NCBI GenBank assembly: GCA_015179025.1
Contig: WHUX01000050.1
Coordinates: 248,001-312,000, forward strand
DNA length: 64,000 nucleotides
Reading direction: 5' to 3'
DNA from: Terfezia claveryi
Lineage: Eukaryota; Ascomycota; Pezizomycetes; Pezizales; Pezizaceae
Part shown: positions 1 through 11,836 of the stretch, piece after piece
How the letters are laid out: each line of letters starts with the position of its first letter
Position numbering within the stretch: the stretch's first letter is position 1
Translations under genes and position numbers: made by a program
The notes under the pieces: model-generated
What the model saw: the letters and a program-made list of their open reading frames with translations, nothing else
What the model was told of the DNA's origin: nothing
Database searches by the model: none

Positions 1-2750
1 TTTCCATACAGAGTGATCATTACGGAGAATTGAAAAAAGTACCATACTTCATATTAAGTGCTGGTCGAGACCAATACGGCACTTATATAGCTACCGGTTA
101 CTAAAGAGAAAATACGAGGCGAGAAGGATAGGAAGATTGGCTACGGCATCTAATTGGGAACTAACATCTATACTTCACTACCTACTAGTACTATCTTGTC
201 CCCACGGCAGGGAATAATCTCGATCCGAGGTCAGCATTAGTTAACGTTTACCGGCCCCACACAGGATCCACATGTAGATCACAGGGCAATTAGACCGTCC
301 GGTTACCGCTAAGCGGCCAATTGGACTCCAAGATCCTTTACTGGCTGACGGTTACACTTGTACTCTCCAACCAAACTGCAACGTTGTATGGGACGGATAT
401 ATATAGGTCGCTTACTTCCGGGTACGATACAATATTATCAAACAAACAACTTCATAGACACAAACAGGCAACACTGCAGGGACTAATGCACCGTTGCAGA
501 TGTTAGCCAGTATGAGATCCGTGTGGAGGTGAGCCTCGGCATACATAAGGCTAGGGGTCAGCGCTGAGCAAAGATTACTTGGTATATGATGCCTATAATG
601 TATTTTAGACTGGACTTGTGGCTCGATTTCTCGAATCTGATGTCTGAGGTGCAAATGGTATGTATACCGTATGAGCACAATGCCTCAGGAACCTTTGAAC
701 AAGAGGGACTTGGAGATACAAGGTACTTTATCGTTGAATGTGGATATAGACCTCATGATTCTCACACCACGTACCCCAAACGTAATGTACAAACTCGGTA
801 TGCTACTCTAGCGACAGTCAAAGGCCTAATGCACAGCTAGCTATCTAAAATCCCCACTCTGTGCGTACGTATCTTGAACCCTTACTTCTAGGGCAACCAT
901 ACATACTTGTGGGGTTAAGCAAAGCAATCTATTAGACCAGCACTGCTCATCGGGCCCGCATATGCAAAGGCACCTGAATGGATATTAGCCCGAAATGGGT
1001 GAGAATGCGTGAGGAAAAAAAAGCGAATGGGGGTTTGGTGATATGTATATTTCAGCGAGTAGCTGCAGCTGACTCTGTAGGTTTGGATGGTAACATGGTA
1101 TTAAGCTGCCTGCAGGACCAAGACCACGAGTAAACGTACGCGTGCTATAGGCCACGCGTCAGGGAACAAAGTTTGTGTTTCCCCGGATTGGTGCAGTATT
1201 ATCATGGTATAGGCGAGGGTGTTATGCTTTGGGCACAAATATGGAAACTCTGCAATTCAGGGACAGGCGCTGCACACCAACTTTCTTTCGTTTCCACAAA
1301 GTGGTGGTATAGGAAAAGCCCATATATTTGAGGGGCCACAAGTGGCATGAGATCAAATGAGCGGAGGATGTTATGTTTGCTATGATATTGGCATTGACAT
1401 TATTGACTTCTATTTTAAACCTGTGATATTTTTTGTTAGTAAACCCTGACTGTGGCACAGTGCCAGTGTTGCAGTAAGCCCACAAGTTTTTTTGACTATA
1501 TTTACTAAAGGATCAATTAGTAACCGTTCAAATATCATCTCAGATGGTGCAAGATTGAAGATGTGATGTGATGCAAGATTGAAGATGTGATAATCGGTCA
1601 AGTCAGGCTCATTAAATCAGATTTTTTGGTATATGCTCATTATCCGATTGATTAGATCGGCTCACACAGTGTGAATATAAAAGGCTCATCATTTGACGTT
1701 CGGAAGGGGGCCGGGGGTGCGTGAGAAATGGACAATAGGCTTACCTATTAGTAGTTTACTACTGTGCTGTGTGGTAAGAACGTCTGCTATTTGAGTGAGA
1801 GATTAGCTTCAAATTCCACGATTTTCCTGTCCCAATAAATCTTTTAAAACATATAGACGGAAAATCAGGTGACGCTCGAATTCAGCAAGTTCCCACCCCC
1901 GGCAACCCAGTTGTACGGTAGGGCGCTGCTACTGGCTTTTACCCCGGTGAGGGCAGGTCTATTATGTCCGCCCGTTCGTTCAAAGTTCTTCATATAATCC
2001 CGTCTAGTACGTTCCTGATATGGGAAGGGGAGGGTAAAGTTACCTAAAGACAGCAAGTCATGTTAGTCAAGCTCTCTAGGAAGGCATAGGTAATCAACCA
2101 ACAAAAAAAGAAGCGCAAGTCAGACAAGGCTGAAACTTATAAAGATAGACAAATTCAACATGAATGTTCTGAAGGAGCATAGCTAAATTGTCATAATATC
2201 ATCACTCAGGCAGATTGATTGAGGTGTTGTGAGAGGAAAGGGGATTCTACTAACCTTGTAGTGTTCAAGATCGAAACGGATTGACGGTTTGGTGAAGACT
2301 AAACTAGCATCTTAAGGTATGCGTTAGCATTGTTCCTTTGTACAATCCGTACACAATCTTGGAGCGAAGGAATGCAAGGACATGATATCAGATAGAGCTA
2401 ATTAATTTGTAATCCTCACTGAACAGTAGGAGTTGGATTGTTCGTGGTTATAGTGTATTTCATCAAGTTGGGCCTTGACAATTCCTGAAAGTAAAGAAGA
2501 AAAGAAGGCAATCTGCTTACCACAGTATAGACACTTCACATGCGATGATGGCCAAGTTTCAGCGGTGGTCACGGTTGGGATCTATGTGCGGACAAGGACT
2601 GAAGATTGATAAAATTTTTGGGACGTAAGGGTTTAGGGTTTGCGGTCTTGGCAGTGTTTGTTTGCCAAGGCCGTTCGTTTGAAAGGTCATGCTTGCCTGC
2701 ATATGAAATTGTGATATTCGAGTCTGTGGCATTACCCTGAATTAACGTAT
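1..2750. other. Intergenic, no gene recognised
   Basis: Only short open frames occur on both strands, none with recognisable motifs or a consistent splice pattern. A local tandem duplication is visible at about 1550-1595, where a unit reading AAGATTGAAGATGTGAT occurs twice. No inverted-repeat ends or transposon coding sequence were seen. The right end is the 3' flank of the SET-domain gene. Confidence 0.6.
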
Positions 2751-4672
2751 TTATTTTGAAAAGACCAAAAAATCATCCTCGTGTCCATCCACCGAAAGTT
2801 TCAAACTTTCTCCTAAAAAGATGCTGGAGCCCCATCTTAGTAAATCAAAGGTCCATCTGTTATCCCCAAATATCTTCGGGCAAGCCTCGGCCATTGCTGG
2901 AAAGAGATCTTCATATAATTGCTTGACCCGGGCTTCTTCCTCGTAACTCCCTGCAGTATTGAGTGGATAATGTTTCAAAAGTTCCTTAAGTTGCGGAGCT
3001 AGGAAACTGTTTCCCTTTTGATTCTCCAGTAGAAGGTTGCAGATAGCCAATATGAACACCACTTCATCCATTCCGGATGCAGCTCGGTCATCGGAGTTCC
3101 CAAAGCAGGTCTCGATAGCTTTACTTAACCTCCGGTAGGGCCTGGTAAGTTCTTCCAAGGATACAAGCAGGCAGCGTGAGTATAATTCGTTCAACTCATC
3201 TTGATGTCTCAAAATTGCGGATCGGAGTATTTTAATTTGCCCATTCCTAAAAATTGTTGCATAATTTCCGAATCGGGATTTGTTTATTTTATCGTCCGTA
3301 GCTTGCCTTCCGCACGAGTGGGTTGATAATTTCATTTGTAAAGATCGCAATATTTGGGTCATTGCCGCGATTTCATTCCTCCCCATAATGGGGTCTTTCG
3401 GTGAGTTCTGGAGCACCTCAAGCTCCCATTGGTTTGCAACTATAATGCGGAAAAGTTGAACTAGCTCAATTGGAGTGGTCGGATCATTCACTCCCAAGTG
3501 GTAGGTTCCAACGTCGTCTTTTGCAGAAATTTGCTCGTCCCGTATAGCTTGTCGCACGGAGTCCAGTGAGGGCTTGAGCTTGAGCATAACGGTGTCATTG
3601 GGGTTATCCTGGATGGCGAAACCATAGCTCAGAAGTACTATACATAAAGGATGTTAGCCAATAGACTTAGATGGTCTGATAAACTCCCGAAGCACAGACG
3701 CTGTTGATTCGGTTTTGGTCCGTAATTATTGAACACCTCGGTTCCTTTTTGTAGAAATTCCTCCCCAGTGAATCCGATATCAGTTCGCCCCAGCTGCCAG
3801 GTTATTTTTGTGTGAGGTTTATGATTAAGCATATCAAGGATAGGAAACAGAGCAGGCTTTGCACCAGTTTTTACACCATCTTGGAAAATTTGGGTAGTCC
3901 CATCCTCGTTTACCTGCGTCTTCAACTGTGGGACCTGAAGAGTGGTTGATGATGAGTCCCATGAGAGTAGCTTATCCGGAAATGCTCGCGAGGCGAACAT
4001 CGACGCTGCCCATAGGTATAATTCCCTTTTTAACTCCCCATCGCCTTAGCCCCAAAAATATCTCGGCACAATTGGAACGGCCTGCATACCACGTCAAAGA
4101 TTCTGCATATGCCTCCCAGCCTTCAATGCTTCCCAGCAACCCCTTGATACATTTCCAGTCCTGCCTCCAGTCTTCTTTGACAATTTCTACCTCCCGTGCA
4201 CTTAAATTTGTCCCTTCAAGCCATAGGTGGATGATTTCGGGGCTCTGGAACAGCGGCCCACCGCAACCGAGCTCAACTGAAGGCAGAATCGCTATGTAGG
4301 GATGCCAAAAGCCGTCGGTGCCCTTCAGCTTTTCCAACGCAAGGAAGGCTGATATGACAGCAAAGTGGGTGACAGGAGTACCGGCTTCTGATAACTCGGG
4401 TGGGAATTGGGATATAGCATTCGAGTAGGTTATAGCCAGGGAGTGAGGTATCGATAGCAGCCTCGTTGAAGGGGGGATAGCTGCAGTGGTATAGCATGCC
4501 CCACAATTGGAGCTCTCTTCTGAAATTGCGTCAGCCCTGCCTCAACTACTTAAGCTTTGCACAATAACGATGTACCTGATATAAGAATCAAATCATCGTA
4601 GATAAATGCCCCATTGGATTTCGCCCATGCCATTAAAGACTTAAGCTCGTGAGTTTGGCGATGGTTCTTCAT
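2751..4672 (-). CDS. SET-domain protein lysine methyltransferase (Rubisco-LSMT/SETD3-like class)
   Basis: Reconstructed as four exons, complement(2751..3637, 3700..4025, 4090..4519, 4577..4672, with the first exon reaching down to 4576), giving about 579 residues. All phases agree. The N-terminus (ELKSLMAWAKSNGA) matches the start of the LSMT/SETD3/SETD6 family. The family SET core follows: W-x-x-x-x-WA-x-SM-x-ASRAF near residues 175-190, FPILDMLNH near 236-243 and NNYGPKPNQQLLLSYGF from about 274. A helical C-terminal region of about 280 residues fits the LSMT substrate-binding domain. Family members mono- to tri-methylate lysine (ribosomal proteins, EF1A) or actin histidine with S-adenosylmethionine, in cytosol or nucleus; the substrate here is unknown. 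The donor of the third intron (GTCTGT) is atypical but restores the canonical LLLSYGF motif, so I prefer it to the alternative GTTTAT nearby. It is transcribed away from the neighbouring mannose gene's 3' end. Confidence 0.85.
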
Positions 4673-5125
4673 CTAGACTGCTATGGCCCTTATCTGGCCG
4701 ACATTCAAATAGTAGTATAGTTATAACTAGAAACTTCAGCTACGGATCTAGATCTAGATTAGCCTGGATCCAAATATAACCGGGAAAAATTAGATGGACA
4801 TTGCAGGGTCACGTGGGAAATAAATTTAAGCTTCAGAACAGCAAACTGGTATTACTTTGATAAACATTAATCCTAATATCCTAATGTATCATGGTCCTGC
4901 ACATTCAACTCTCCCAGCAGGGCAGCATCACGTTCACCAGACACCCCAAGTTTCAGATGTACCCATTTCCCAACCTTCACATGCATCCAGTAAAAACCAA
5001 TAATAAACATAACATGGCAGTTCAAGGGCCAAGAGAACTTGAGTTAATCCAAACTTGAACAGCTGACGCCGCCGAAAAAGAAACCGGTAGCGGAGACTGT
5101 GATATCGAAATGGTATGGAAAAAAT
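4673..5125. other. Intergenic between SET gene start and GDP-mannose pyrophosphorylase stop
   Basis: This 453-base stretch holds the promoter of the SET gene (minus strand) and the 3' flank of the next minus-strand gene. A small palindromic run of GATCTAGATC type lies near 4746-4757. No other feature is visible. Confidence 0.5.
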
Positions 5126-6453
5126 TTACATAATGATAGCAGGTACTAGAGAGATGTTAGTAGCTACCAAGACTGGAGTATCGATTGTAGACTTACCATC
5201 AATGTTCGCCTTAATACTCTTATGAGGCAAAACTGAACCACCATTGACGTATATCTCATCCGCAATCGTTACATCATCTCCAAGAACAGTAACATTCTCC
5301 AAACGAGACCATCGTCCAACTGAAGAGTTCCAGCCCACTATTGCAGACTTGACCCAGGCGTGGTCTTTTACACGGGCCCCTGCCAGGATGACTGAACGCT
5401 GTAATCGGACACCATCTCCAATGACCACGTTAGGGCCAATTGTAACATTCGGCCCAATTCTGCAATTCTTTCCAATCTTGGCTGATGGGTCTACCAATAC
5501 ATTGCCTCCGTGTACATACGACTCAGTAGCGGGGGACAGGAGTTTGGATCCTCGCTTCGCCAGGGAGGAGAGATAAAGGCAGGTTCCAGTCAGAAAATCC
5601 TTGGGCTGACCCACGTCCATCCAGAATCCTTCCAAGTCGAAGGAGTGCAATTCACCATCCTTGACCATCGATGGGAAAGTTTCCTGCTCAATAGATGTGG
5701 GGCGGAGTTCAATCCTTTGAAGGACCTTTGGATTAAGAATGTAGATGCCGGCATTGATCCTGTTACCGACGAATTCGACTGGCTTCTCAACAAATCGATC
5801 TATTCGAGAGACGTGCCCCTTCTGGTGTACAACAACACCATATTTGGAGGGTTCCTCAACTTTGGTAACAACAATTGTACCCTCCTGCCCATGGGTCTTG
5901 TGAAATTCGGCGAGCTTGTGGAATGGATACTCGCAGATAACGTCAGAGTTGAGGACAAAGAATGGGCTATCATCCTTTCCAAGAACATCCTCGGCAAGCT
6001 TTAGAGGACCAGCAGTTCCCAAAGGCTCTGACTCGATAGAGAAAGTAATTTTGACACCATATTGTTCTTCATACTATGGAAGATGTCAATTCCTGGTAAT
6101 TGAAGGGCCAATGGCAGGGATGATCACCTTCTTCAAGACACTGATCATTACATCAGGCCTGTAGTTAACAGCAAGGACAATGTCCGTGACACCTGCAGTA
6201 GCCAAGGCCTCGACTTGGTGGAGAATCATAGGCCGGTTGCCGAACTCTACAAGCGGCTTAGGGAGAGTGAGGGTCTAACACTCGCATTGTTGTCAGTCGC
6301 GTGAAAGTAGCAAGTTGCATCGTGTATCCCGAGTGACTAACCAAAGGACGGAGACGAGTTCCGAAACCACCAACGAGAATGAGAGCTGTCAAAACAACAT
6401 TTCTGTCAGCCAACCAATTGTTCCTTGTGGCCTGTGGCTAACCAACCCTTCAT
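5126..6453 (-). CDS. mpg1: Mannose-1-phosphate guanylyltransferase (GDP-mannose pyrophosphorylase)
   Basis: Five exons, complement(5126..5145, 5197..6073, 6128..6274, 6342..6385, 6447..6453), give exactly 364 residues, the usual length of fungal Mpg1/Psa1/Vig9. Exon 1 is only 7 bases (ATGAAGG). The spliced start reads [17 protein letters not shown], the nucleotidyltransferase signature (GGxGTRLRPLT...PKPL). A LNSDV metal/sugar-nucleotide loop and a FVEKP motif follow. The C-terminal third contains left-handed beta-helix hexapeptides ([17 protein letters not shown]), and the protein ends SIKANIDVPAIIM after the last intron is removed. The enzyme makes GDP-mannose from mannose-1-phosphate and GTP in the cytosol, feeding protein glycosylation, GPI anchors and cell-wall mannan. 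It lies head-to-head with the DUF1992 gene, about 0.86 kb apart. Confidence 0.96.
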
Positions 6454-7317
6454 CTCGAATGATTATTGACTGGTAAATAGAGGCACAAAGCCTTATGTTT
6501 CAGAGGTGTATAGCGAGCGGAATGCACAATGGCGAATTGTAAGCCCCGAGAAGGTACTCTGATTCTAAGAACGTAGGCAACGTCAAGAAGGTCTGGGCCA
6601 GCTCACGAGAATAAGAAGCAATTGAATGCAGGCAAATGCGGAGAAGGGGAGCTGAACCTTTAAAGGAATTAGGTATAGAGTTAAGACTTAAGTAATTAAG
6701 AGTGCCATCCGTGGTACGTGTTCTGTTAGGGATTGGACGAGTGTGTGGGGGGGAGTGAAGTTTTGTACCAGGGTCATGCGCCTTACCTAGGTAGCTCTTC
6801 AACCCACACGTCTCGTATGGGCTTCCTTTCCGCGGCGGGGGAAGACTGGTTCATTTCGGGCTCCTAGTTATTTGCTCTCTGTTTCGCGAGCTGTAGTCAC
6901 AAGTTTTCACGTTACGACAGGGGTCAATGAATAGGGGAACTCTACACTTGGGAAACCCAACCCTCCTGCGGGAAACAATCCCACATGCAGCCAGAATACC
7001 TAGTCTGGCTCAGGCTGGCCACAACCTTGTCAGAGGCTCCCCTCAGCTGGAATTATTCAGAGCCCATAGCAGAGCCCAAACACGGACGTCTGGAAACGGA
7101 TGCTGGACGATTATTCAGCCCGGCAGGGTTGCTGAATTGCAACGTGTTGGGGAATGGTCATAGCAGTCCACGTGATATGACGCCGTGATGTTGCCAAGAG
7201 CGCTGAAGAAATTCAGTTGGCGCAATTTTATTTACTTGTGAACTACCCCTACAGTATTTGTAGTGCAAGGCAGACTACAGAGTAATTCATTTCCATCGTA
7301 GAGTAAATTCAACTGTG
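6454..7317. other. Divergent intergenic (mpg1 / DUF1992 gene)
   Basis: This 864-base stretch separates the divergent starts at 6453 and 7318 and must contain both promoters. Pyrimidine-rich sequence reading toward the mpg1 start is visible. No TATA-type element is convincing, and the short open frames inside show no family motif. Confidence 0.5.
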
Positions 7318-8947
7318 ATGAAGAGGGTCTACGATTCAGCTTTTCTGACGACAAGACTATCTAAAGTATCACGCCAGGCCCCAGGCCTGATTCCGCGGTA
7401 CTCAATCACAACAGCCACTACCCCACCAACTGACGAGAAGCTGGAGAGTAGTAAGGTTATCGAGAAACAGGATGAGGATGGCATGGCTGGTGGTTGCCAA
7501 GGCAATGCGGCACCTCAAGCTAGGGAAGAGCAATCAGCCCTGTCAAGGCGGCTTGCTGAATTTACAGAGGAGGCTCTGAACGAAAATCCAAGGTTCATGA
7601 AAGCTGCTGTGGCGAGTGGAGAGTTTGACTTCAATGCAGAATTGAAACAAAAGCTGCAAGAAAGAATTGCGTGTGCGGATTTCAAGTCGGCCAATGCCCA
7701 AGCACTTTCTGTGGCGAACTTACCCGTGCGCTTCATTGCCCCCAGAACTTCCACCCGTTTCCTCCAGCTGATATGGTAGAAATTTAGGCCTATGCCGGAA
7801 AGGGAACTCGGGACATAGCTATAGCAAAGCCATGGGCTGCTGAAGAATCACATGAGGATGCCGTATTACGAATGCTTGTTGATGCTCACAAGCCTCTTCG
7901 TGGGGACCTCGCGAGACGACCGAAAACGTCAAGTATAGGTGCCAACATAGACTTGAGACCGGCGCCCAAGGTCAATCGAAGCCCGCCACTGCGGCTTGCG
8001 TATGCAAGAGATGTATCGAACGAATATGCCCTTGCCAAGGGTCTGGGATTGTCCGATGACGAGAGGCAACAGCAGTCCAGTGTATTTAGAGAGCGTTTTA
8101 CGCTTACAGGGAGGCCCGTTGCTTCAATTCAGGCCTTAACTTCATTGGCGGATCAACGTATTGAGGAGGCTAGGGCACGCGGGCAGTTCAGAAACCTTCC
8201 ACGGGGGAAGCCATTGGAAAGAGATCACAATGCGGACAGTCCGTTTGTAAATACTACAGAGTACTTTCTAAACAGGATAATAAAAAAACAGGAAATTGTA
8301 AGTTCTGCGTATCTCATATTATTTTTTTAGATTCTAATTTGAACCAGGTACCACCCTGGATAGAAAAGCAACAGGACCTTATTAAGGCTAGGGATCTGTT
8401 CAGAACACGTTTACGGGTGGAGTGGAAGAGACACGCAGCCAGAGTAATTGCTTCTCAAGGTGGTTCCCTTGAAGAACAAGTTGCACGAGCAGAGAGATAT
8501 GCCGCAGTGGAGAAGGCGATCCAGGCTCCAGCAGAGACAGCTAGGACTGAAGACGCAAATGCTCCAACGACTTTATCAAGCTCTGACCCATTCCGTGATT
8601 CTAACTGGCTGAAAACCGAACGATCTTATCACACCTTAGCAGTGGAGAATCTCAATAATTTGACCCGCTCGTACAATCTCCTCGCCCCAGAGCTGGCCAA
8701 GAAACCATACTTTTCGCTCGATAGGGAATTGAACGCTTGTTATCTGGATGTTGCACCACAATTGGCCCAAGAGTTGATCAATAGATCAAGAAAAGCCAAG
8801 GAAGTTCCCAGTTCTGGTGTTGGCGGAAGTGGGGGGTTATGGGAGAAGGTTGCAGGTGGCGGGGTGCGAGTTTATGATGAGCAGAAGCCATCATATGGCT
8901 TTAAAGAGTTTTGGAGGGATTTATTTCCTAAAAAGGCACCTGCTTAA
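7318..8947 (+). CDS. DUF1992 / DnaJC28-like conserved-domain protein, probably mitochondrial
   Basis: Three exons, 7318..7725, 7788..8297 and 8348..8947, give about 505 residues with every junction in phase. I chose the ATG at 7318. The first 30 residues are rich in Arg/Ser/Thr and lack acids apart from one Asp, consistent with a mitochondrial presequence. The spliced middle reads ANLPAYAGKGTRDIAIAKPW, and the DUF1992 hallmark follows across intron 2: YFLNRIIKKQEIVPPWIEKQ, then an amphipathic helix RTRLRVEWKRHAARVIAS. The domain is named after DnaJ homologue subfamily C member 28, but this protein has no J domain, as is usual for fungal members. Its biochemical role is not established; in animals DNAJC28 is linked to Golgi and mitochondrial functions. 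The C-terminal 200 residues are helical and end with a short aromatic segment (YGFKEFWRDLF). Confidence 0.85.
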
Positions 8948-10576
8948 GTTGAGGGTAACTACAGCTGTTAATCGTTCGTAATATATAGCCAGGATCATAA
9001 AGTCTTCGCCCTTTGGCGTCTTAGTTCACTAATCAAAAGCTTCAAGTTTTAGTTTCTCGGGTTGGCACAACAGACCCCGCCTAGGCTAATTACATACTTA
9101 CTCCTACTAGTCCATACAAGGCAATGCCATGGATTCATACCTCGGGGTTGTGCAACCAGACTACATTCCTCCCCAAATTTCCATCACTTCTAGCTGAGAA
9201 AATATTACTTTTAAGAGCAACAGATGCTACCTAAAAATTGTAGCCTTTAATGGATTTTATCTAGTCTCAAATTGCTGGCAGAATATAAGTAGGGTGTTGA
9301 TTGTGGCAATTAAGTTGTGCATGCCTTGCTTAGTCTTACCCTAAAAACCTATAAATGTTTGGATTCAAGATCACCCACCCAAGGAGCTTTCGTATATTTG
9401 CAAGCTGCAAGCTGCAATCTGCATATGTTGTGAATAACTCTCGCTAAAGTACCTATGAAGGGTCACGGGAGTAAGCAACCAAAAGAAGGCAATTGGGAAT
9501 GTAGGGAGTAATGCCGGGATCCCTAATCGGGGTAATTGGGAAAGGACTGCGAAGGATAAAAGAGCCGGAAAGTACGCAGGAAAAACATCTATTTGGAGAG
9601 TAGAGGACTAGGACCATAGCAACAAGTCTATAGCGATATCTAGATATCTCTCTACTTTGAATATACAAGCACGATTCCTTCGCTGCATAACCTTGTAATC
9701 CTACAGCATATGCCCTTCGCTCTTAACTGCCTCACAAACTCAATTCATGTATATTCACGTGTATCAGGCAGAGATTCAGGTGCTCGCAAGATAACCTCCG
9801 CACTCGGTCGGGCCGAGCGACAACACTTCTTAGGTGTCGGTTGGCCTGGACCGTCTTACCGAAGCGGCCCGTTTTGGTAAAAACCAAATGCTCCTGTGGC
9901 AACAGTCATAGGTTGAAGTTTGGGGTGTAAAAATGGCACTTGCGGACTCACTTGTAGTATACGCAAACAGTAGTATGTAGAGTACTCGGATTAGCCGGAA
10001 CCTATGTTGAATTCTCCTGTTGTTGTTTACTTATCCATTTGCGACTAATTTCGTAACGATTTTACCACCAGAAGCAAGCTGGAGCATTAGAGTTGCGGTC
10101 TTCTAGTTGTAAATGTCGGGTACATACATATGTACCTCCTGAAGCGATATCGCCAAGTGCTCAACCATCATGGACAACCACATCCAAACAATTCCTCCCC
10201 TATTTGAATGCCACAATCATGCAATCCACCACTGCAGAGTAATCCTTCATTCACATCCTCATCATCTTCCATATTACGAAACACCGCGATAAATTTCTCT
10301 GTTTGAGTAAAAACCCCATTGTAGGCGATCAATTGCCAACCATCTCCCCGTCATCCCAAAATGAAACATATCACCTCCACCATTGCTCTCTCTCATGCCC
10401 TTCATTGACAACATGCATTGCCGCTTCGAAGTAGTTGCTAACAGTCGTTGACGTTGCCTAGCGCTGGCATGGCGTGACCTAATTCTCGGCAGTTAAGCTC
10501 CATTAGTAAATGGGCTAAGTACTGTACCTAACATTATAGGGAAATTGCAGGCATCTGTCGTTGGGACTATGTCTAG
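8948..10576. other. Intergenic, possibly with a worn inverted-repeat end
   Basis: No supportable coding region was found. GGTTGGCACAACAGACC at about 9060-9076 resembles the left end of the inverted-repeat element family found at 19.9, 38.8 and 41.1 kb, but no matching right end was found nearby. The remainder is unremarkable AT-rich sequence. Confidence 0.4.
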
Positions 10577-11836
10577 TTGGCACTGGGAATCATAGGAATC
10601 ATAGAGATGAACATTAACTCCGCTTACCCTCAAAAAACAATATGTCACCCAGAACCGTCACGGACACGTTTTCTCTTGGTCGAAGGTCTATCTCCTGCAA
10701 TGATTGAAGCCTTAGGTTCTGAGCTAGACTTGGACCCAGAGTTCTTTTCGGATCATATTGCATGTGCCCAAGATTATTATGTGCACGAGAGGAGTCGGGC
10801 TCTGTTCTTAGACGATGGTAATTTGAATGCACATCCTACTGCATTTCTTGAGCCTGAGGAGTATTTTTCCATAACATGGAAAGGAAAAGCGTTACAGCCC
10901 AGTCAACGTTGGGAGATGCTTTAGTAGCTCTTAATAGAAGAAAGGGTCTATAAGAGCTACGGCTCAGCCAGTTGTCCACCGCCGACATGACGTATATTAG
11001 CAACATATGGTGAAGCCACGAGCTTATCGGGACAGAGTCCCCGCCTGGGATAGCTGTGGCTGCAGAAGAAAGGGTTTCAATTTAAAAGGGCCATGAAAAT
11101 GAAGATGTACTGAAAGGTCTGTTTCTTTGAGGTGGCAACTATTTTGATAAAACTAATTAATTCACAGTGGGTTATACTATTTGACCCCATCAGGGAGCAC
11201 AAAACCGAGCTGGGGGAGCAGTTTTACACTACAGGACGCTCTTTCATTTGCTTCCTGTCTTATCTATGCCTAGCTCTGCAATCAGATAATAAATGACTCA
11301 CAAGTATTATCAACAACTTGTCCTAATAACGAATTCCATTTTATCTCTGTCCTACTAAATTTTTCCCTCACGGACTTGCATGGAGTATTTCAGAGCTTGA
11401 ATGAAGTTTTAGATGCGTTCCTTTGCGGCTATCATGAGCTCAATGTCAATTTTGGAGTCACAGAGAGCTATTCCTCAGGCACATCTGTGAATCGCCTCAC
11501 GGAACTGGCATTTATATTCATCCCGCTCTCCTTTGGAAACAGTATTTTTGGAATGCAGATCCCTGCTTGGAGCGCGAATTACACTCCCGATTCATTGTTT
11601 GCTATATCTGGTGGGCTAATAGGAGGTGCTTATATGCTTCACCTTATTGTCCGGGCCGGGTAGGCTTTGCCATCGGCGAGCATATCAGTCGTAGCATTCG
11701 CCGCTATGGAAATATTGAAGATAACGGCCCAGTGACTTTTACCTTCTTCGGGTGGGTAGTTTTGAACTTCGGACTTGCTGCACTTGGGCTTGGAGCTGTA
11801 CATTACAAGCGTGTGGAAGTAAATTGGCTCATATAG
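10577..11836 (+). pseudogene. Remnant of a CorA-like membrane transporter-type gene
   Basis: Two separated blocks match one fungal family of CorA-like proteins. Block 1 (about 10607-10924) encodes FLLVEGLSPAMIEALGSELD and LDPEFFSDHI, the conserved N-terminal motif of these proteins, and stops at TAG. Block 2 (about 11376-11663) encodes SVNRLTELAFIFIPLSFGNS followed by IFGMQIPAW, the family's first membrane helix, and also stops early. A frame change near 11655-11660 leads to a third block (11661-11836) with a second hydrophobic segment (FTFFGWVVLNFGLAALGLGA). About 450 bases between blocks 1 and 2 carry stops in all frames, and the usual 100 or more N-terminal residues are missing. Classical CorA Mg2+ channels carry GMN at the pore; here GMQ is present, as in other fungal CorA-like proteins of unknown transport function. 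The combined damage argues for a dead gene. Confidence 0.65.

Noticed and set aside
9060..9076. GGTTGGCACAACAGACC as an end of a further MITE copy
   Set aside because: No facing partner within several hundred bases and the outer TAGTCT is missing; kept only as a note.
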